The notes beneath the pieces are model-generated. The model did no database searches. It was given only the letters and a program-made list of their open reading frames with translations, and was not told where the DNA came from. Shown here in pieces: positions 38,118 to 49,052 of a stretch of DNA of 64,000 nt (positions are counted from its first letter, which is position 1; the number at the start of each line of letters is the position of its first letter). The DNA comes from Oidiodendron maius Zn (lineage: Eukaryota > Ascomycota > Leotiomycetes > Myxotrichaceae). Location of the stretch: contig KN832877.1 of the NCBI GenBank assembly GCA_000827325.1, positions 434,001-498,000 of the forward strand, given 5' to 3'. Made by a program: the position numbers and the translations under genes.

Positions 38118-39305
38118 TGTCGCCGTTGATGGAGTGTCATCTGGCCGGATCCATCAAACGTCGGGAGTGCGTTCTGCTATGAGAAATGGATTGCCGAGCT
38201 GTAGGGTAAGCTGGCAAGTCCAGAGATGAGCTGGCCAAGCGCTATTTAAGTTGTTGAAGGAAAGATATGAAGGTCCGTTGATAGTGCAATATCAACAACC
38301 GCCTATAGTTGTTACCTCTACACATGCAATTACTACGGCGCAGTGGAGATACCATTGTAGCACTGCTGACTAATGTGCTGCGATACCCCTCCCCTCCAGA
38401 CCGAAAATGTCTACAAGTGACATGTAGAGAGGAGAAGTTACTAAGTCTATGTTTCTACAAGCGAGATAGATGTGATACAGCTGACATGCATCTCGCTGCT
38501 CTTTCATATATCCTCTGGGGGTTTCATGCTTCATCCTCAGGAGTGGTAGGAGATCTCACGCAATGAAGAGGTGCTGACGATGATTATGTTATCGGGATAC
38601 GCAGATATGGGGTCGATGGCAGATGCCCGGAATGATAGATGAGCCGTCACATTGATCGTCTCATCTTCATCCCCCATCTCCATGCAGTCCCTCATCTGGT
38701 GTTTTCAGGGTAACATCCCCCTTGGCGACACGCGGACCATACTTATGCATATTATCTAATCCCGATCGCATAAATCACGGATAAACCCTGCACAAATCAA
38801 ACAACACCTGTTGCAACCTCATTTCCCAGCCGGCGCGCGCTAAGCCCAAGCGGGAAGAGCCACCTCCCCGCCGGCCCTGCAGTGCGACCATTCCGCTTTG
38901 GGCCGTGTTTGGCAGCTCTCCAATTTCCCAGAGACCCGCCCTTTCCATCTCCTCTCGTTCGCTCTCGTCCGAAACACACAGCCAAAGTCACTCGTTTGTC
39001 CTTTCCATCTCGTCTTCCCCATCTCGTCGTCGTCCTTGCGCACCGACTTGGGGATTCGAATTCCTCTCTCTTTCTCTTTCCTTGTCGTCGGACCCGGACC
39101 AGTCACGCAGGGAGAGCTTGGGAGAGCTGTTTGGGGGCAGTGAAGCGACGCAGGGCGGCTGTATGTGAACTTGAGACAGGACGTTTCGCTGCGAAACATG
39201 ACTGGGGATCGTCGACATGTTGGCGGCGACGGCATCATGCTTCTGGACCCCCATCGCGCCTCCGGCATCTACGCTGTGCTAGAAGCAGCCCTCCAAGACC
39301 CAGCG
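38118..39305. promoter_or_regulatory. Divergent region VPS15 / SH3 membrane protein
   Basis: 1.19 kb between start codons. The part from 38880 to 39120 is CT-rich on the plus strand and is likely the promoter/leader of the SH3 gene. Short overlapping frames on both strands come from this composition. No RNA gene seen. Confidence 0.55.
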
Positions 39306-41241
39306 ATGCCATCGAGAAGCGCTCGTCGGGCTGGCACTCCGCGAGGGCCTCGTATAAACACGCGAACAACCCTCCTCTCTCTCTTAGCGACCGCTCCCAT
39401 CGCCATGGCTGAAGGATGCGTATCGCTCAAGACTTCGACCCAATGCTCAGCGTTCAGTTCATCGTCGATTTCCACGAACAGCTCTCTTTTCGGCTTTTTG
39501 TAAGCATCTCGTCGCGCGACGGATCCCTCGTATCACTTGCTAACATGATCCTCGTAGTCCCTTCTTGCAATTTGTCTCGGATACGGCCAGTTTTGATGAT
39601 CAATTGAGCACATATGTCTCCACCAGCTACGCCCTGGAGAAGTACGCGCTCGAGTATCCTTTAAGCAAGCATTTTGCTAACGGATCTGCAGGTATCAAAA
39701 CATTCTTGGGTGCCAAAACATCAACCTTACGGATACGTCAAATCTTTACGCCCGCTACACGACCACCGTAATATGTAATTCAATAATACAAAATTCGAAG
39801 GACTTGTGCGAGCCGAACGGCGCAGATCCCACGCCTGCTTGTGCGGATACTTGTGTATGTTCCTCATTCAGATCCCCTCTTTCCTCTCTGACTCAAATAG
39901 GTTCAATTCGCCGAAAGCGAATCGTTCATTAAGTCTGATAGCTCTCTGTGTTCTAATCCTGGAAGTGATGCTGATGATCAAATCCGGGCCGATTTCACGA
40001 ACTGTGCTCTGCCGGCCGACTCTTTGACCGGATCCTGTGTGGAAGGCTCCCAGAATGAGCCCGACAATTGTGGATATGGCAACAGCACGATTGGTTTCTG
40101 CGAATACTGCGGATCCGGGGGACAGAACAGCACAGATACCTGTTGCTATAATTCCAATGCACAGACTCGATGTGCTGGAATCAAGCTTCCAACCATTACT
40201 GCGTTTATGACCTTTTCCACCAGCGTTCCAACTGCAACAACAACCGTCACATCCTCGCCATCTTCGGTTACTGGTGGCTCCAAGAAGGGGCTATCTGGAG
40301 GCGCAATCGCCGGTATTGTCATTGGCTCCGTTGCCCTGTTTGCAATAATCTGCGGCGTAGTGTTCCTTCTGGTGCTCTGCTTGCGCCGCAGACGCGGGAG
40401 CCAGAATGGCTCTATATTCAACCAACCATCACCTGCTCGGAAAGCCACCAAGAATGACATGGCATACAACCCCGCAGCGACGACGATCACACCAGAAGGA
40501 TACGAAGTCCTTCCAGGTGGCCGGATTGCACGCATGTCGGCATTAGAGGGTCACTCTGGTGACTCGCCACCTCGTGGCAATCTTCCAGGTGGTGCCGCTG
40601 CCGGGGCAGCAGCCGGCTATGCAGTAGGACGGAGAAGACGCCATGACAACTCCTCATCCTCCGAATACGGAGATAGTCCAATTTCAAACCCACGCGGAGT
40701 CTTGCGTCCTCCACCTGCTGGGCGACGCCAAGGATCTCTCTCGAGCAATTCAGCTCTTGGTGGCGAGGATCCACAATCTCCAATTTCAGGAAGTGGTGGC
40801 GAGTTATCTTCTCCGCCAGGCGTGACAAGCCAACAATCTGAACAGCTAGCATTCTTTAAAGATTACTATTCTCAGGACGATATCCATCCAGGAGACAAGG
40901 TTGCCACGCTTTGGGCGTACCAACCGCGCGCTGGGGATGAGTTTGCCTTGGAGCGAGGCGACATGCTTAAGGTCGTGGGCATCTGGGACGATGGCTGGGC
41001 AACAGGAGTACTGACCGATGAGAAAGCAGAGGATTGGGAGGCGAAGCGAGACGCGCACCGTGATAGCGGCGTTTCACATACCTCAGGACTTAGGGGCGAT
41101 TCACCAGCTCGCAGTGGCGAAATCAAAGCTTTCCCACTTGTATGCGTCTGTTTGCCTGACCATTGGAGGAAGACGATTGAAGGGGATGGGTCAACAGAGA
41201 CGGGTTCTACGCAGCCTGGCCAGTCCACGGTGCATGCATGA
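39306..41241 (+). CDS. Single-pass membrane protein with cytoplasmic SH3 domain (Fus1-like architecture)
   Basis: Exons 39306-39499, 39558-39641, 39692-39854 and 39901-41241 give 593 aa. The start at 39306 (MPSRSARRAGTPRG) supplies a signal peptide TLLSLLATAPIAMA before the mature EGCVSLKTSTQC; the later ATG 39404 would lose it. The extracellular part (to about 275) is rich in cysteine and in N-x-S/T sites. One membrane helix follows (about 282-306, IAGIVIGSVALFAIICGVVFLLVLCL) with a stop-transfer RRRRG. The cytoplasmic tail is low-complexity, then has an SH3 domain from about 480 (VATLWAYQPRAGDEFALERGDMLKVVGIWDDGWATGV) interrupted by a Ser-rich insert before FPLVCVCLP. The layout suggests a surface sensor or polarity protein; its ligand is unknown. 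It resembles yeast Fus1 only in architecture. Confidence 0.85.
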
Positions 41242-42064
41242 TCCCCAGATACTAAAAGTCCTTTCCTCCGTTCAACGGCTTCATGATGGTGTTCCTCTGG
41301 TATTGGCGTTTTAGGCTATGGATTTATCCTCCTCGACAGACTTCGACTTCGACTTCGACTTCTTCCACACCTACTCTGTAACCAATATTCTTCTCTCCTT
41401 GGAATGCAGAAACCACTCCCTCAAAACTTCAGATTCATGCTGCTTTAATCTCTCGCCTCTTGCACATATGTGCATTGCAGAACTCCTTCCCGGTACATAT
41501 CGATGAGAATTGCACCATCGAGTTATTGACCGTTTTGGACGTTGGCCAATGCTATTACGAACGCATACGCTTCGCTAATTTATCTAAACATTTTGGTACA
41601 TGGCATACCTTTTTCTTCTTCGCTTCTATATACCCATATTATGATATCGCTTTTGTTGGATGGAGAGGGGAGGCTTCTGTGATAGCATTTGTGCAGCGCT
41701 GTAAATGTCTACACGAGAAGGATTACTACATTTATAGAGGCTGCAGTAGCAAGCAGGATATTCAGATGAAGCGGAGTGAGAGGTGAAGATAGGATGGCAG
41801 TTGAGATTTTATAGAGAAGAATGGCATGGAGTAAATACAGATATTACACAATACTTGAAGACAACTCTTTCCGTTTTATACGGAGTGAGTAATGAGAGGG
41901 ATTGCCGTCCGATCCTTTACTAAGGGAGTGTGATCTTTCAGGGGTAATTCTTGAAATCAGTGATCTTATCGCACGTGACGATAAGAATTTCTCCTTGCGT
42001 GCGGGCTTGGCCAGCCACAATAATTTTTGGCCCTCACAACCCAATTGAAGAACGAGATCTCAAT
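41242..42064. other. Intergenic region SH3 gene / BCP1, with TTCGAC microsatellite
   Basis: 823 bp between tandem plus-strand genes. A TTCGAC hexamer is repeated about four times at 41341-41362. The CT-rich and AT-rich parts look like 3' and 5' untranslated sequence. No other feature. Confidence 0.6.
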
Positions 42065-42980
42065 ATGGTCAAGAAGAGAGTACGAGACCCCGAGGTTCTT
42101 GCTGAGGCGCCCCAAGTTCAGGATGAGGATAGTGGTAGCGACACCGTAGGTCTCTGCCTGCGCCTCCCGATACTTAAATTTTGACTTGTTATAGAACATG
42201 GACGTGGTGGATGTGGAGTTTGAGTGGTTCAATTTCAAGCCTGATATCGACTTTCATGGCCTTAAGGCCCTATTGAGACAGCTACTTGACGTGGATTCGC
42301 AGCTGTTCGACCTCTCGGCCCTCACTGATCTCATCCTGTCGCAACCCACGGTGGGATCTACTGTCAAAGTTGATGGGGAAGATACAGACGCTTATGCATT
42401 CCTCACGGTCCTCAATATGCATGAGCATCGTGAAAAAGGCACAATTAAGGGCATGATACAGTATGTTCTAGAAAAGAGCAAGGGGAATCAATCGCTCGCT
42501 GCTGTGGGCAATGTACTCTCGTCTTCGGCGCAAGTTGGCTTAGTCCTAACTGAGCGTCTCATCAATGCGCCATCGGAGATTTCACCTCCAATGTACAGCA
42601 TGCTAATTGATGAATTGGAAGCCGCTGTGGAAGATAAAGAGCCTTATGAGTTCACGCACTATTTGATCCTCTCTAAGACTTACCGAGAAATTGCGTCAGT
42701 GCTAGATCAAGAGGATACCCCAAGGTCGAAGAAAACTAAAGCGGCAAAGGGGAGCTCAGAAATATTTTACTTCCACCCTGAGGACGAAGTCCTGCAACGA
42801 TATGCGCTGGCATATGGAACATATGAGTATACGAAAGACGAGGGCGAGGGGATGGCAGACAGCAAGAGGGCGTTCCAGGAAATGGGCATAAAGCCACAAG
42901 GATCAATGATCTTGATAGAAGCAGACAAGTTCGAGGGCGCAGTAAAAGCTATTAGCGAGTATATAAGCCCTCAGCAATGA
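42065..42980 (+). CDS. BCP1: Bcp1 (BCCIP family) nuclear export / ribosome assembly factor
   Basis: Exons 42065-42145 and 42195-42980 give 288 aa. The short first exon encodes a basic [10 protein letters not shown] start and an acidic stretch ([11 protein letters not shown]). The second opens [32 protein letters not shown], the hallmark of BCCIP/Bcp1. Further conserved blocks are [23 protein letters not shown] (seen in part), [22 protein letters not shown], and [14 protein letters not shown]. In yeast Bcp1 serves as chaperone for ribosomal protein uL14 (Rpl23) and affects export of Mss4 from the nucleus. The stop codon is only 47 bp from the stop of chorismate mutase on the opposite strand, so the 3' ends of the mRNAs probably overlap. 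Confidence 0.92.
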
Positions 42981-43027
42981 AAAGCACCGTACTCCATCTA
43001 CCAGGCTTGTCCTTTTCGTTTTAACTT

Positions 43028-43872
43028 TTAAAGCAACCGCTGCATCAAATATTCAACCTCTACTTCTTTCGTGATAGGAATCACATAGTCCCGGTACATG
43101 GCCACCACGGCCTCGACATTTATCTTCCCAGGACTCTCCTGCCCCTCAGAAGGATCTGTTCCGTAGGTCCTGGCCTTCAGCCGTAGCCGCTCCAGGACTT
43201 TCTTCTCCACTGCCTCGTTCGTGATCGCAGCGCCAATGCCCTCCCTATCCCCCGCCTGGATCAATTTTGTGTAACGCTCTGTCTCAGTCTGGAACTTCGA
43301 CTCGGCTACAAACTTGCCAAAATGAATCCGTCTTGAGAGCGCTTGCAGGCATGCAATATCCGCTGTGGCGCTGGAACCATAGTTCTCCTCCGTCTCGCCA
43401 CGGTCCTTGCGCCCGAAGTCGCGGCACGCCGAGGGCAGGAACTTCTCGATGTAGATCTTCTTGATCTTCTGATTCACATTGACGTCGTTCGGATGCAGGA
43501 TGGCCGGGTAGTGCAGTGGCTTTAAGATAGGCTCTTGCACGGCGTCTGGGAAGAAAGGGTACTCGTCCGGAGACTGGAAGCGGCGGATCAGTGAGTCGAG
43601 CTTCTCGCGTTCGCGCAGCGTCCAATCCAGGAAGCTGAGATCGCTGTTGGGGATCTGTACAGCCCCGGATATGTAAATCGTACCATTGAGAGGGAACTGT
43701 ACCCGCTCGATCAGGTGGAAGGTTATTGTGTCTTCTAATCGGCTGTACAAACGCTTCTGGTCAGCACAACAATGACAAGCTGACAGTGGTGGGGGAAATA
43801 CATGAGCTGGAATCTAATATTGGAGAGGTCCAGGGCCTTTTTGGCATCGGAGAGATCAATGGCCGCATCCAT
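43028..43872 (-). CDS. ARO7: Chorismate mutase
   Basis: Converts chorismate to prephenate, the first step toward phenylalanine and tyrosine, in the cytosol. Exons (minus strand) 43872-43802 and 43742-43028 give 261 aa, close to yeast Aro7 (256). [43 protein letters not shown] is the conserved first helix region (joined across the intron) with the active-site Arg and the Arg/Glu pair. [31 protein letters not shown] and [27 protein letters not shown] follow (the last contains the catalytic Lys/Arg neighbourhood); [29 protein letters not shown] closes the protein. An allosteric fungal AroQ-type enzyme is expected, activated by Trp and inhibited by Tyr. It is divergent from MDV1 by 359 bp. Confidence 0.95.
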
Positions 43873-44231
43873 GATTGGCTACTGAAACAGGCGGTTAGCA
43901 AAATGTATTATTTTACTTTAAGATGTTGTGGTTGTGCCTTTTCATGAGAAAGCAATATCTGAAGAGTTTCGTTAGCATCGGACATTCACCGGAGCTCCCC
44001 TTGCACGGTCCCTGACTCCTACCTGGCGCCACATCTCCACCGCCACATGTGGCTGCGATTGCTGGGGTTCACGCGAGCATCATCGGCTTCACAGAGACGT
44101 CGCGAGGAAAGCAAGGCAAAACATCTTTTCGGTGATCGCTTTCCTCCACAACCACCACCGGTAGCGGAGAGTGAAGGCGGTGAATTCAAACTTTGTATGT
44201 TTAGTGTGCGGTAAGGCATACACGACCCTGT
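43873..44231. promoter_or_regulatory. Divergent promoter chorismate mutase / MDV1
   Basis: 359 bp shared by two divergent genes. A TGACTCC, one base off the Gcn4/CpcA site TGACTCA, lies near 44010. That would suit an amino-acid biosynthesis gene, but a single near-match is weak evidence. Confidence 0.45.
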
Positions 44232-46373
44232 ATGGCTAGGTCGAACAGCCGCAATGCCTCTCCCATTCGAGGATTTGCGGACGATGATTCGCCCATAATC
44301 TCTGTAGGTAATAGATACCTCTCTACTCGGAGATATACTGACGCTGGCTCAGAGTCGGGGACTTGAGGCATTCGGACGGAAAGTCACGACCACTGCAGGA
44401 CATTTGATGGGCCCTCTCACGGATCCGGCTGCCAGCACCCACTACCAAAATGCAATGAGCGACATACAAAAGCAACTGCGGCGACCGAGTCTGCAAAGGA
44501 GCGTGTTTTCCCTCGCGAAGACGAGTCCTACAGACCTTATGCGATCAAAACTCTCTACGTCGGAGATCCAATACCGCGCCCTCGCATACCTACCTGACGA
44601 TCTCTTGACAAACATTCCGGAGGATGAAAATACTTACTCTTTATTTCAGGGCTTTCAGGCCACCGTGCCGGAAGCCAGCCCGGAAAGCAAACGACACCGG
44701 AAGCGTTCATCGAGGGGGAGAAAGCTGTTAGAAGAGGAGAAGTTGGAGCCAGGAACGCCGCCCACACTCGCGAAGCTTAAAAAGGACCAGAGCTCCTTGA
44801 ATCACCAACTGGAAATGATGAGTATTCGCAAGAATATGGCAAGCAGCGAGATCCATGAGATAGACAACAAGATTGCGAACCTAAACCGTATGCGCAAAAT
44901 TGTATTGGATCGATTAGCCGAGCTGGAGCAAGAAGAGGCTTTGTTAGAGCATGAAAGTTCGTATATCTAGACCATTAGCAAAGAAGTTGTAGACTAACTT
45001 TGAGAAGTACTCGACGTTGAAACAAGACTTGAAGATGCACAGGAACTACTCGAGGAGAGCGAAGCACTGGCACAGGCGGCAAAAGCAGAAGCGGAACTAG
45101 ACGGGACAGAGGACAGTGCAATGGGGGCTTCATTTATGTCCGAGTCAATCTATGAGAAACTTCCCTCAGCAAATTCCGCACCTACACGGCCGAAGCGGCA
45201 CAAGACTATTCGCAGGAAATCTATGCCCATCTTGCATGAGCATTTTGAGCCCGGATCTATGATTCGTGAGCTGCAAGCTCACAGCGATACGATTACAGCA
45301 ATTGATTTTGATGTTCCCTTCGGGACTATGGTTACATCTGCTCTAGATGACAGTGTTCGAGTATGGGACATGAACGCAGGACAATGCATTGGATATCTAG
45401 AAGGCCATACAGCCTCTGTACGAGCTATTCAGGTGGAAGATAATATTGTTGCAACTGGCTCCATGGATGCCACTGTTCGGTTATGGGATCTCTCTAAAGC
45501 GCACTACGAACCTCAGAGTAACCGGATAAACAAAGGAATCGATGAAGAGGATGATGAGCACTTGGCGTTCGAGAATCCGGACGATGAACTTATGGAACCA
45601 CCACCTGGGGCTATGGCGGACTGCCCTCTCTTCACTTTAGAAGCCCATATGGATGAAGTAACAGCATTGCATTTCACGGGAGACACCCTCATTTCCGGGT
45701 CGGCTGACAAGACGCTCCGGCAATGGGATCTTGAGAAAGGTCGATGCGTGCAGACTCTGGATGTCATGTGGGCAGCTGCTCAGGCGTCTGCCACCATGGG
45801 CTCTAGTGAAGGCGGGTGGCGACAGGCCAGTCGATTGCCAGATTCATCGGCGGATTTCGTCGGTGCTGTGCAAGTCTTCGACGCGGCCCTGGCTTGTGGC
45901 ACTGCAGACGGAATGGTTCGTCTGTGGGATTTGAGAAGTGGACAGGTCCATCGAAGTCTAGTTGGACATACTGGACCAGTGACATGTTTGCAATTTGATG
46001 ATGTGCATCTGGTAACTGGCAGTTTGGATCGAAGCATTCGAGTAAGTCTGATCATTATTACTGCACTTTTCTAGCAATATACCGCTAACCCATAAAGATC
46101 TGGGACCTCAGGACAGGTGCCATTCATGATGCCTATGCATATGATTCCCCAATCACAAGCATGATGTTCGATAGCCGTCGAATCGTGGCGGCTGCCGGCG
46201 AGGATGTCGCCAAAGTTTATGATAAGACGGACGGTAGACACTGGGACTGCGGGGCCGGTATCACGGCCGCCGAGGAAAAAAATTCCCCCGCGATTATTGA
46301 AAAGGTTCGCATCAAGGATGGGTACCTGACCGAAGGCCGTCGGGACGGTGTTGTAGGAATCTGGACTTGTTAG
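44232..46373 (+). CDS. MDV1: Mitochondrial division protein Mdv1/Caf4, WD40
   Basis: Adaptor that links Fis1 on the outer mitochondrial membrane to the dynamin Dnm1. Exons 44232-44303, 44353-44956, 45005-46041 and 46098-46373 give 662 aa. The N-terminal part ([22 protein letters not shown], then [20 protein letters not shown]) is the Fis1-binding extension. A coiled coil spans about residues 140-265 ([18 protein letters not shown]... [24 protein letters not shown]). Seven WD40 repeats follow, beginning [16 protein letters not shown] and [10 protein letters not shown], with a conserved insert between repeats 2 and 3 and after repeat 4; it ends [10 protein letters not shown]. Intron 2 (44957-45004) has donor gttcgt and acceptor tttgag, the only pair I found that joins the coiled coil in frame. 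Confidence 0.92.
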
Positions 46374-46758
46374 AGTAGGTGTGAGAATTCGACCGCATTT
46401 CGTCATGGGCCACGGCATTAGGTTGAAGTGGCTATGATATATTCTTCACTCAAATCCTCGAGTAGCCCTGGGGAGCGGGATGACTTATGTAGGAATACTG
46501 TATAAATTAGGATATTCCCGTATATATACATTGTGTGCCAACTATTATTACAGTACTATTAAACGCTGATGCATTAAGTATGTTGCCGGGTTGGGCATAA
46601 AACTTGTAATTTCATTTTCTAAGGTAAAGACCGGTTCGAATGGAAAATATGTATGTTTCTTGTTCATGCCTCAGAATATCCAATTTTGTTTCCAATTTGG
46701 TCCCTTTCAGGGAAAATCCATCCTATGTATATATCATCAATCTGATATTCACATTCGC
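46374..46758. other. Convergent intergenic region MDV1 / MCT transporter
   Basis: 385 bp, AT-rich, 3' regions of two converging genes. Nothing else seen. Confidence 0.6.
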
Positions 46759-48279
46759 TTAGAAAACGGTGAAGAGTCCCCATCCAGCAGCTAGTACCCG
46801 AGCAGCGATTAGAAATAGCATCGCCGCGACGTAAGATAGACCAGCAAAGATGATCACCCCCCAGTACTGTCCATCATTTGCCGAAAGAATGCCACCGGCA
46901 ATGGGAAGACTTGTCAGCGTCCCAAAGGCGACGAGCATCCAGCAACTGGCGAAGTATCGTCCATAGTTCTCCGTCTTGCAGAGCTGTCCTATGCACACGG
47001 GGCTGAGACTCAGGTTGCTTCCGCTGACGACGCCAAAGATAATAGCGAAGACAATGATCATAGCGGTGTTGCTGCCTGCTGGTAGCCATAGCGCGAAGCA
47101 GGCGATGACGCAGCAGAGAAGGCTAAGGATAAGTGTGTTCAATCTGCCGATCATGTCCGCGACGAGACCTGCAGAGAAGCGTCCAAAGAAGGAGCCTGCG
47201 TTGAGGATGGAGACGATCTTGAAGCTGAAGGAAGAGCTGTGTCCGTGTGACACGGCGTATGTGGTGATGTACGTCAAGGGTATAAAGAGACCCCACTCCA
47301 TTAGAAAGATCCCGAGCGTGACGAAGGTAAAGGGGAGATCCTTGAAGACGGTCAGGTCAGGGGACAGGACGAGTATGTTGGCCACGGGTTTCCGGGGAAG
47401 GCGACTCCGTACGAGGAGGTTGGTCAGGGCAAGCAGGATGACAAGGATGAGGCCAACAATGCGGGTCGCCCATGCGAATCCCACCAAGGGAAAGAGTCTT
47501 TGAAGCATCAGTGGGAAGATGATGCCTCCCACTGATCCAGCTGTCATGGCTACTCCTGTGGCATAGCCGCGCCTCACGAGGAAGAAGTGACTGATAGCAG
47601 CCATGCACGGAGTGTACAAGAGGGCGCCGCCCAGACCGTTAAGAATGCTGTAGACAATGAAGAAGTGCCAGTATTCTAGACCCTTTAGCCTCGTCAAAAG
47701 AAATAGATATCGTTACAACGTACTAGTGCAGAGGCCTAAGAGGAGAAGTGAGGCGCAAAGGAGGATACTTCCGATGAAGATCATGACTCTTGGTCCGTAG
47801 GCGTCGAAGATGGGGCCGACCGGAGCTCCACAGAAGAAGGTCAAAAAGAGCTCGAGTCCAAAGATCCAACCGATCTGGCTCGTTGTATAGTCTTTCAGCT
47901 GGTTCGCCTGGAGGTATTCCAAGAGGACGCCAGTGCTATTGATGAGAGCGAAGACTGAGAAGGAGCCACAGAAGCCTCCAATGACAACAGACCAGGCTCT
48001 GAGACCACCTTCGGGGAAGTCATCTTTGTAGTCGAGGGAAGTCATGCCGAGTTGCTTGTATTCTGTCCCTTGGGGTGTCTTGGAGACCTTCATCTCGCCA
48101 GCGGGGTCTCGATCTTGATTCTTTTCATCTACAGTCTTGAGAATCTCGATATTCACCGAGGCTTTCTCGACATCCCGAGGCGCAGCCGGTGCATTCTCAG
48201 GGCCGCCATCGCCATCTTGAAGGTGGTGTTTTATAAAGCAGCTGTCCTCTGCTATGGCATGAGACTCGACTCCTTGCAT
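46759..48279 (-). CDS. MFS monocarboxylate transporter-like protein (MCT/Mch family)
   Basis: Exons (minus strand) 48279-47724 and 47675-46759 give 490 aa. A cytosolic N-terminus of about 88 residues ends FPEGGLRAWSVVIGGFCG, the usual DFPEGGxxAW entry to helix 1 of fungal MCT-like carriers. Twelve helices are expected; the stretch YWHFFIVYSILNGLGGALLYTP marks helix 4, and RRGYATGVAMTAGSVGGIIFP helix 5. A cytosolic loop (RLPRKPVAN) divides the halves. Substrate is unknown; yeast Mch proteins do not carry classical monocarboxylates and one (Mch5) takes up riboflavin. The intron was placed with donor gtacgt (47723) and acceptor ctag (47676), since other nearby AGs leave an intron of about 30 nt or shift the frame. 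It ends GWGLFTVF. Confidence 0.87.
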
Positions 48280-48613
48280 TCGCTACACCGTAGCGGCATA
48301 TGCGAATATAGCGAAAGACACTTGCAGAAAGAATGCGATGAAATAGCAATGAGAGAATTCCTGGCAGACGCTGTTATATACGCTTGTATATAATTATGCA
48401 GATATGAGTTTAAGTATGCATGAAGGAAATAAGGAAAGGAAAAAAATAAAAAGACCAAACAGAAAAATGGGGGCGGCGACGGTAAAATACCTCCTGTGAA
48501 AGTGGGATCTAAAAGTTGGTGGAGGCTCTAAACCTTTGCGGGTGAGGGCAAGGGGGAAGTTCACGTGTCACCGTGTCATAGAAATGGATGACTAAGCGTC
48601 ATCTGCATTGGTA
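48280..48613. other. Leader of the MCT gene up to the MITE
   Basis: 334 bp of promoter/leader for the minus-strand transporter. No coding feature. Confidence 0.5.
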
Positions 48614-48687
48614 ACGTACTTCATAAGCGAGCTGCGCATATATGCGAGCTGCGCACCCCGATTTTACACCAAAATCATCGAAAATTG
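48614..48687 (+). repeat. Left terminal inverted repeat of the MITE
   Basis: 74 nt, begins ACGTACTTCATAAGC. Contains two copies of GCGAGCTGCGCA separated by TATAT. Confidence 0.9.
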
Positions 48688-48977
48688 ACTTCTATATTAT
48701 TAACAACAACAATATATATAGGCTTCAAAACTGAGATTTGAAGCTTTTTATCTACTATAATAATCATAAGCTAAGTTTTAAGATCTTAAGTAGCTAGAAA
48801 TGCTTATATATTAAAATTAGGGGTTAAAAAGCAGCATTTTTAGAGATTTTCTAGCTTTGTAGGCAATTAATCTATTTTTATTGCCTATAAATTAAACCAC
48901 ATATTTTTATATTATAGATTAATATATAGGTATATTATATAAGTAATAGGTTCTACTGTTGTTGATATATAAATGTA

Positions 48978-49050
48978 CAATTTTTGATAATTTTGGTGTA
49001 AAATCAGGTGCGCAGCTCGCAAATATGCGCAGCTCGCTTATGAAGTACGT
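48978..49050 (-). repeat. Right terminal inverted repeat of the MITE
   Basis: 73 nt, reverse complement of the left arm with about four substitutions and one missing base; three of the four substitutions are C/T or G/A. Confidence 0.9.
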
Positions 49051-49052
49051 TA

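Larger units (their letters stand above)
48614..49050. mobile_element. 437-bp MITE with long inverted repeats and TA flanks
   Basis: A non-coding element flanked by TA (48612-48613 and 49051-49052). Its arms, 48614-48687 and 48978-49050, are inverted copies of 74 and 73 nt that differ by about four substitutions and one indel. Each arm begins ACGTACTTCATAAGC and contains GCGAGCTGCGCA twice, about 5 nt apart. Beyond the arms the inverted symmetry continues weakly (TTAACAACAACA against TGTTGTTGATAT), and the centre (48690-48975) is very AT-rich. The TA flanks and lack of a transposase suggest a non-autonomous Tc1/mariner-type MITE. Its ends differ from those of the 23.4-kb mariner element, so that element is not its obvious source. 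Confidence 0.88.

Noticed and set aside
46620-46650. tRNA-like B box (GGTTCGAAT)
   Set aside because: No matching A box, acceptor stem or cloverleaf around it.
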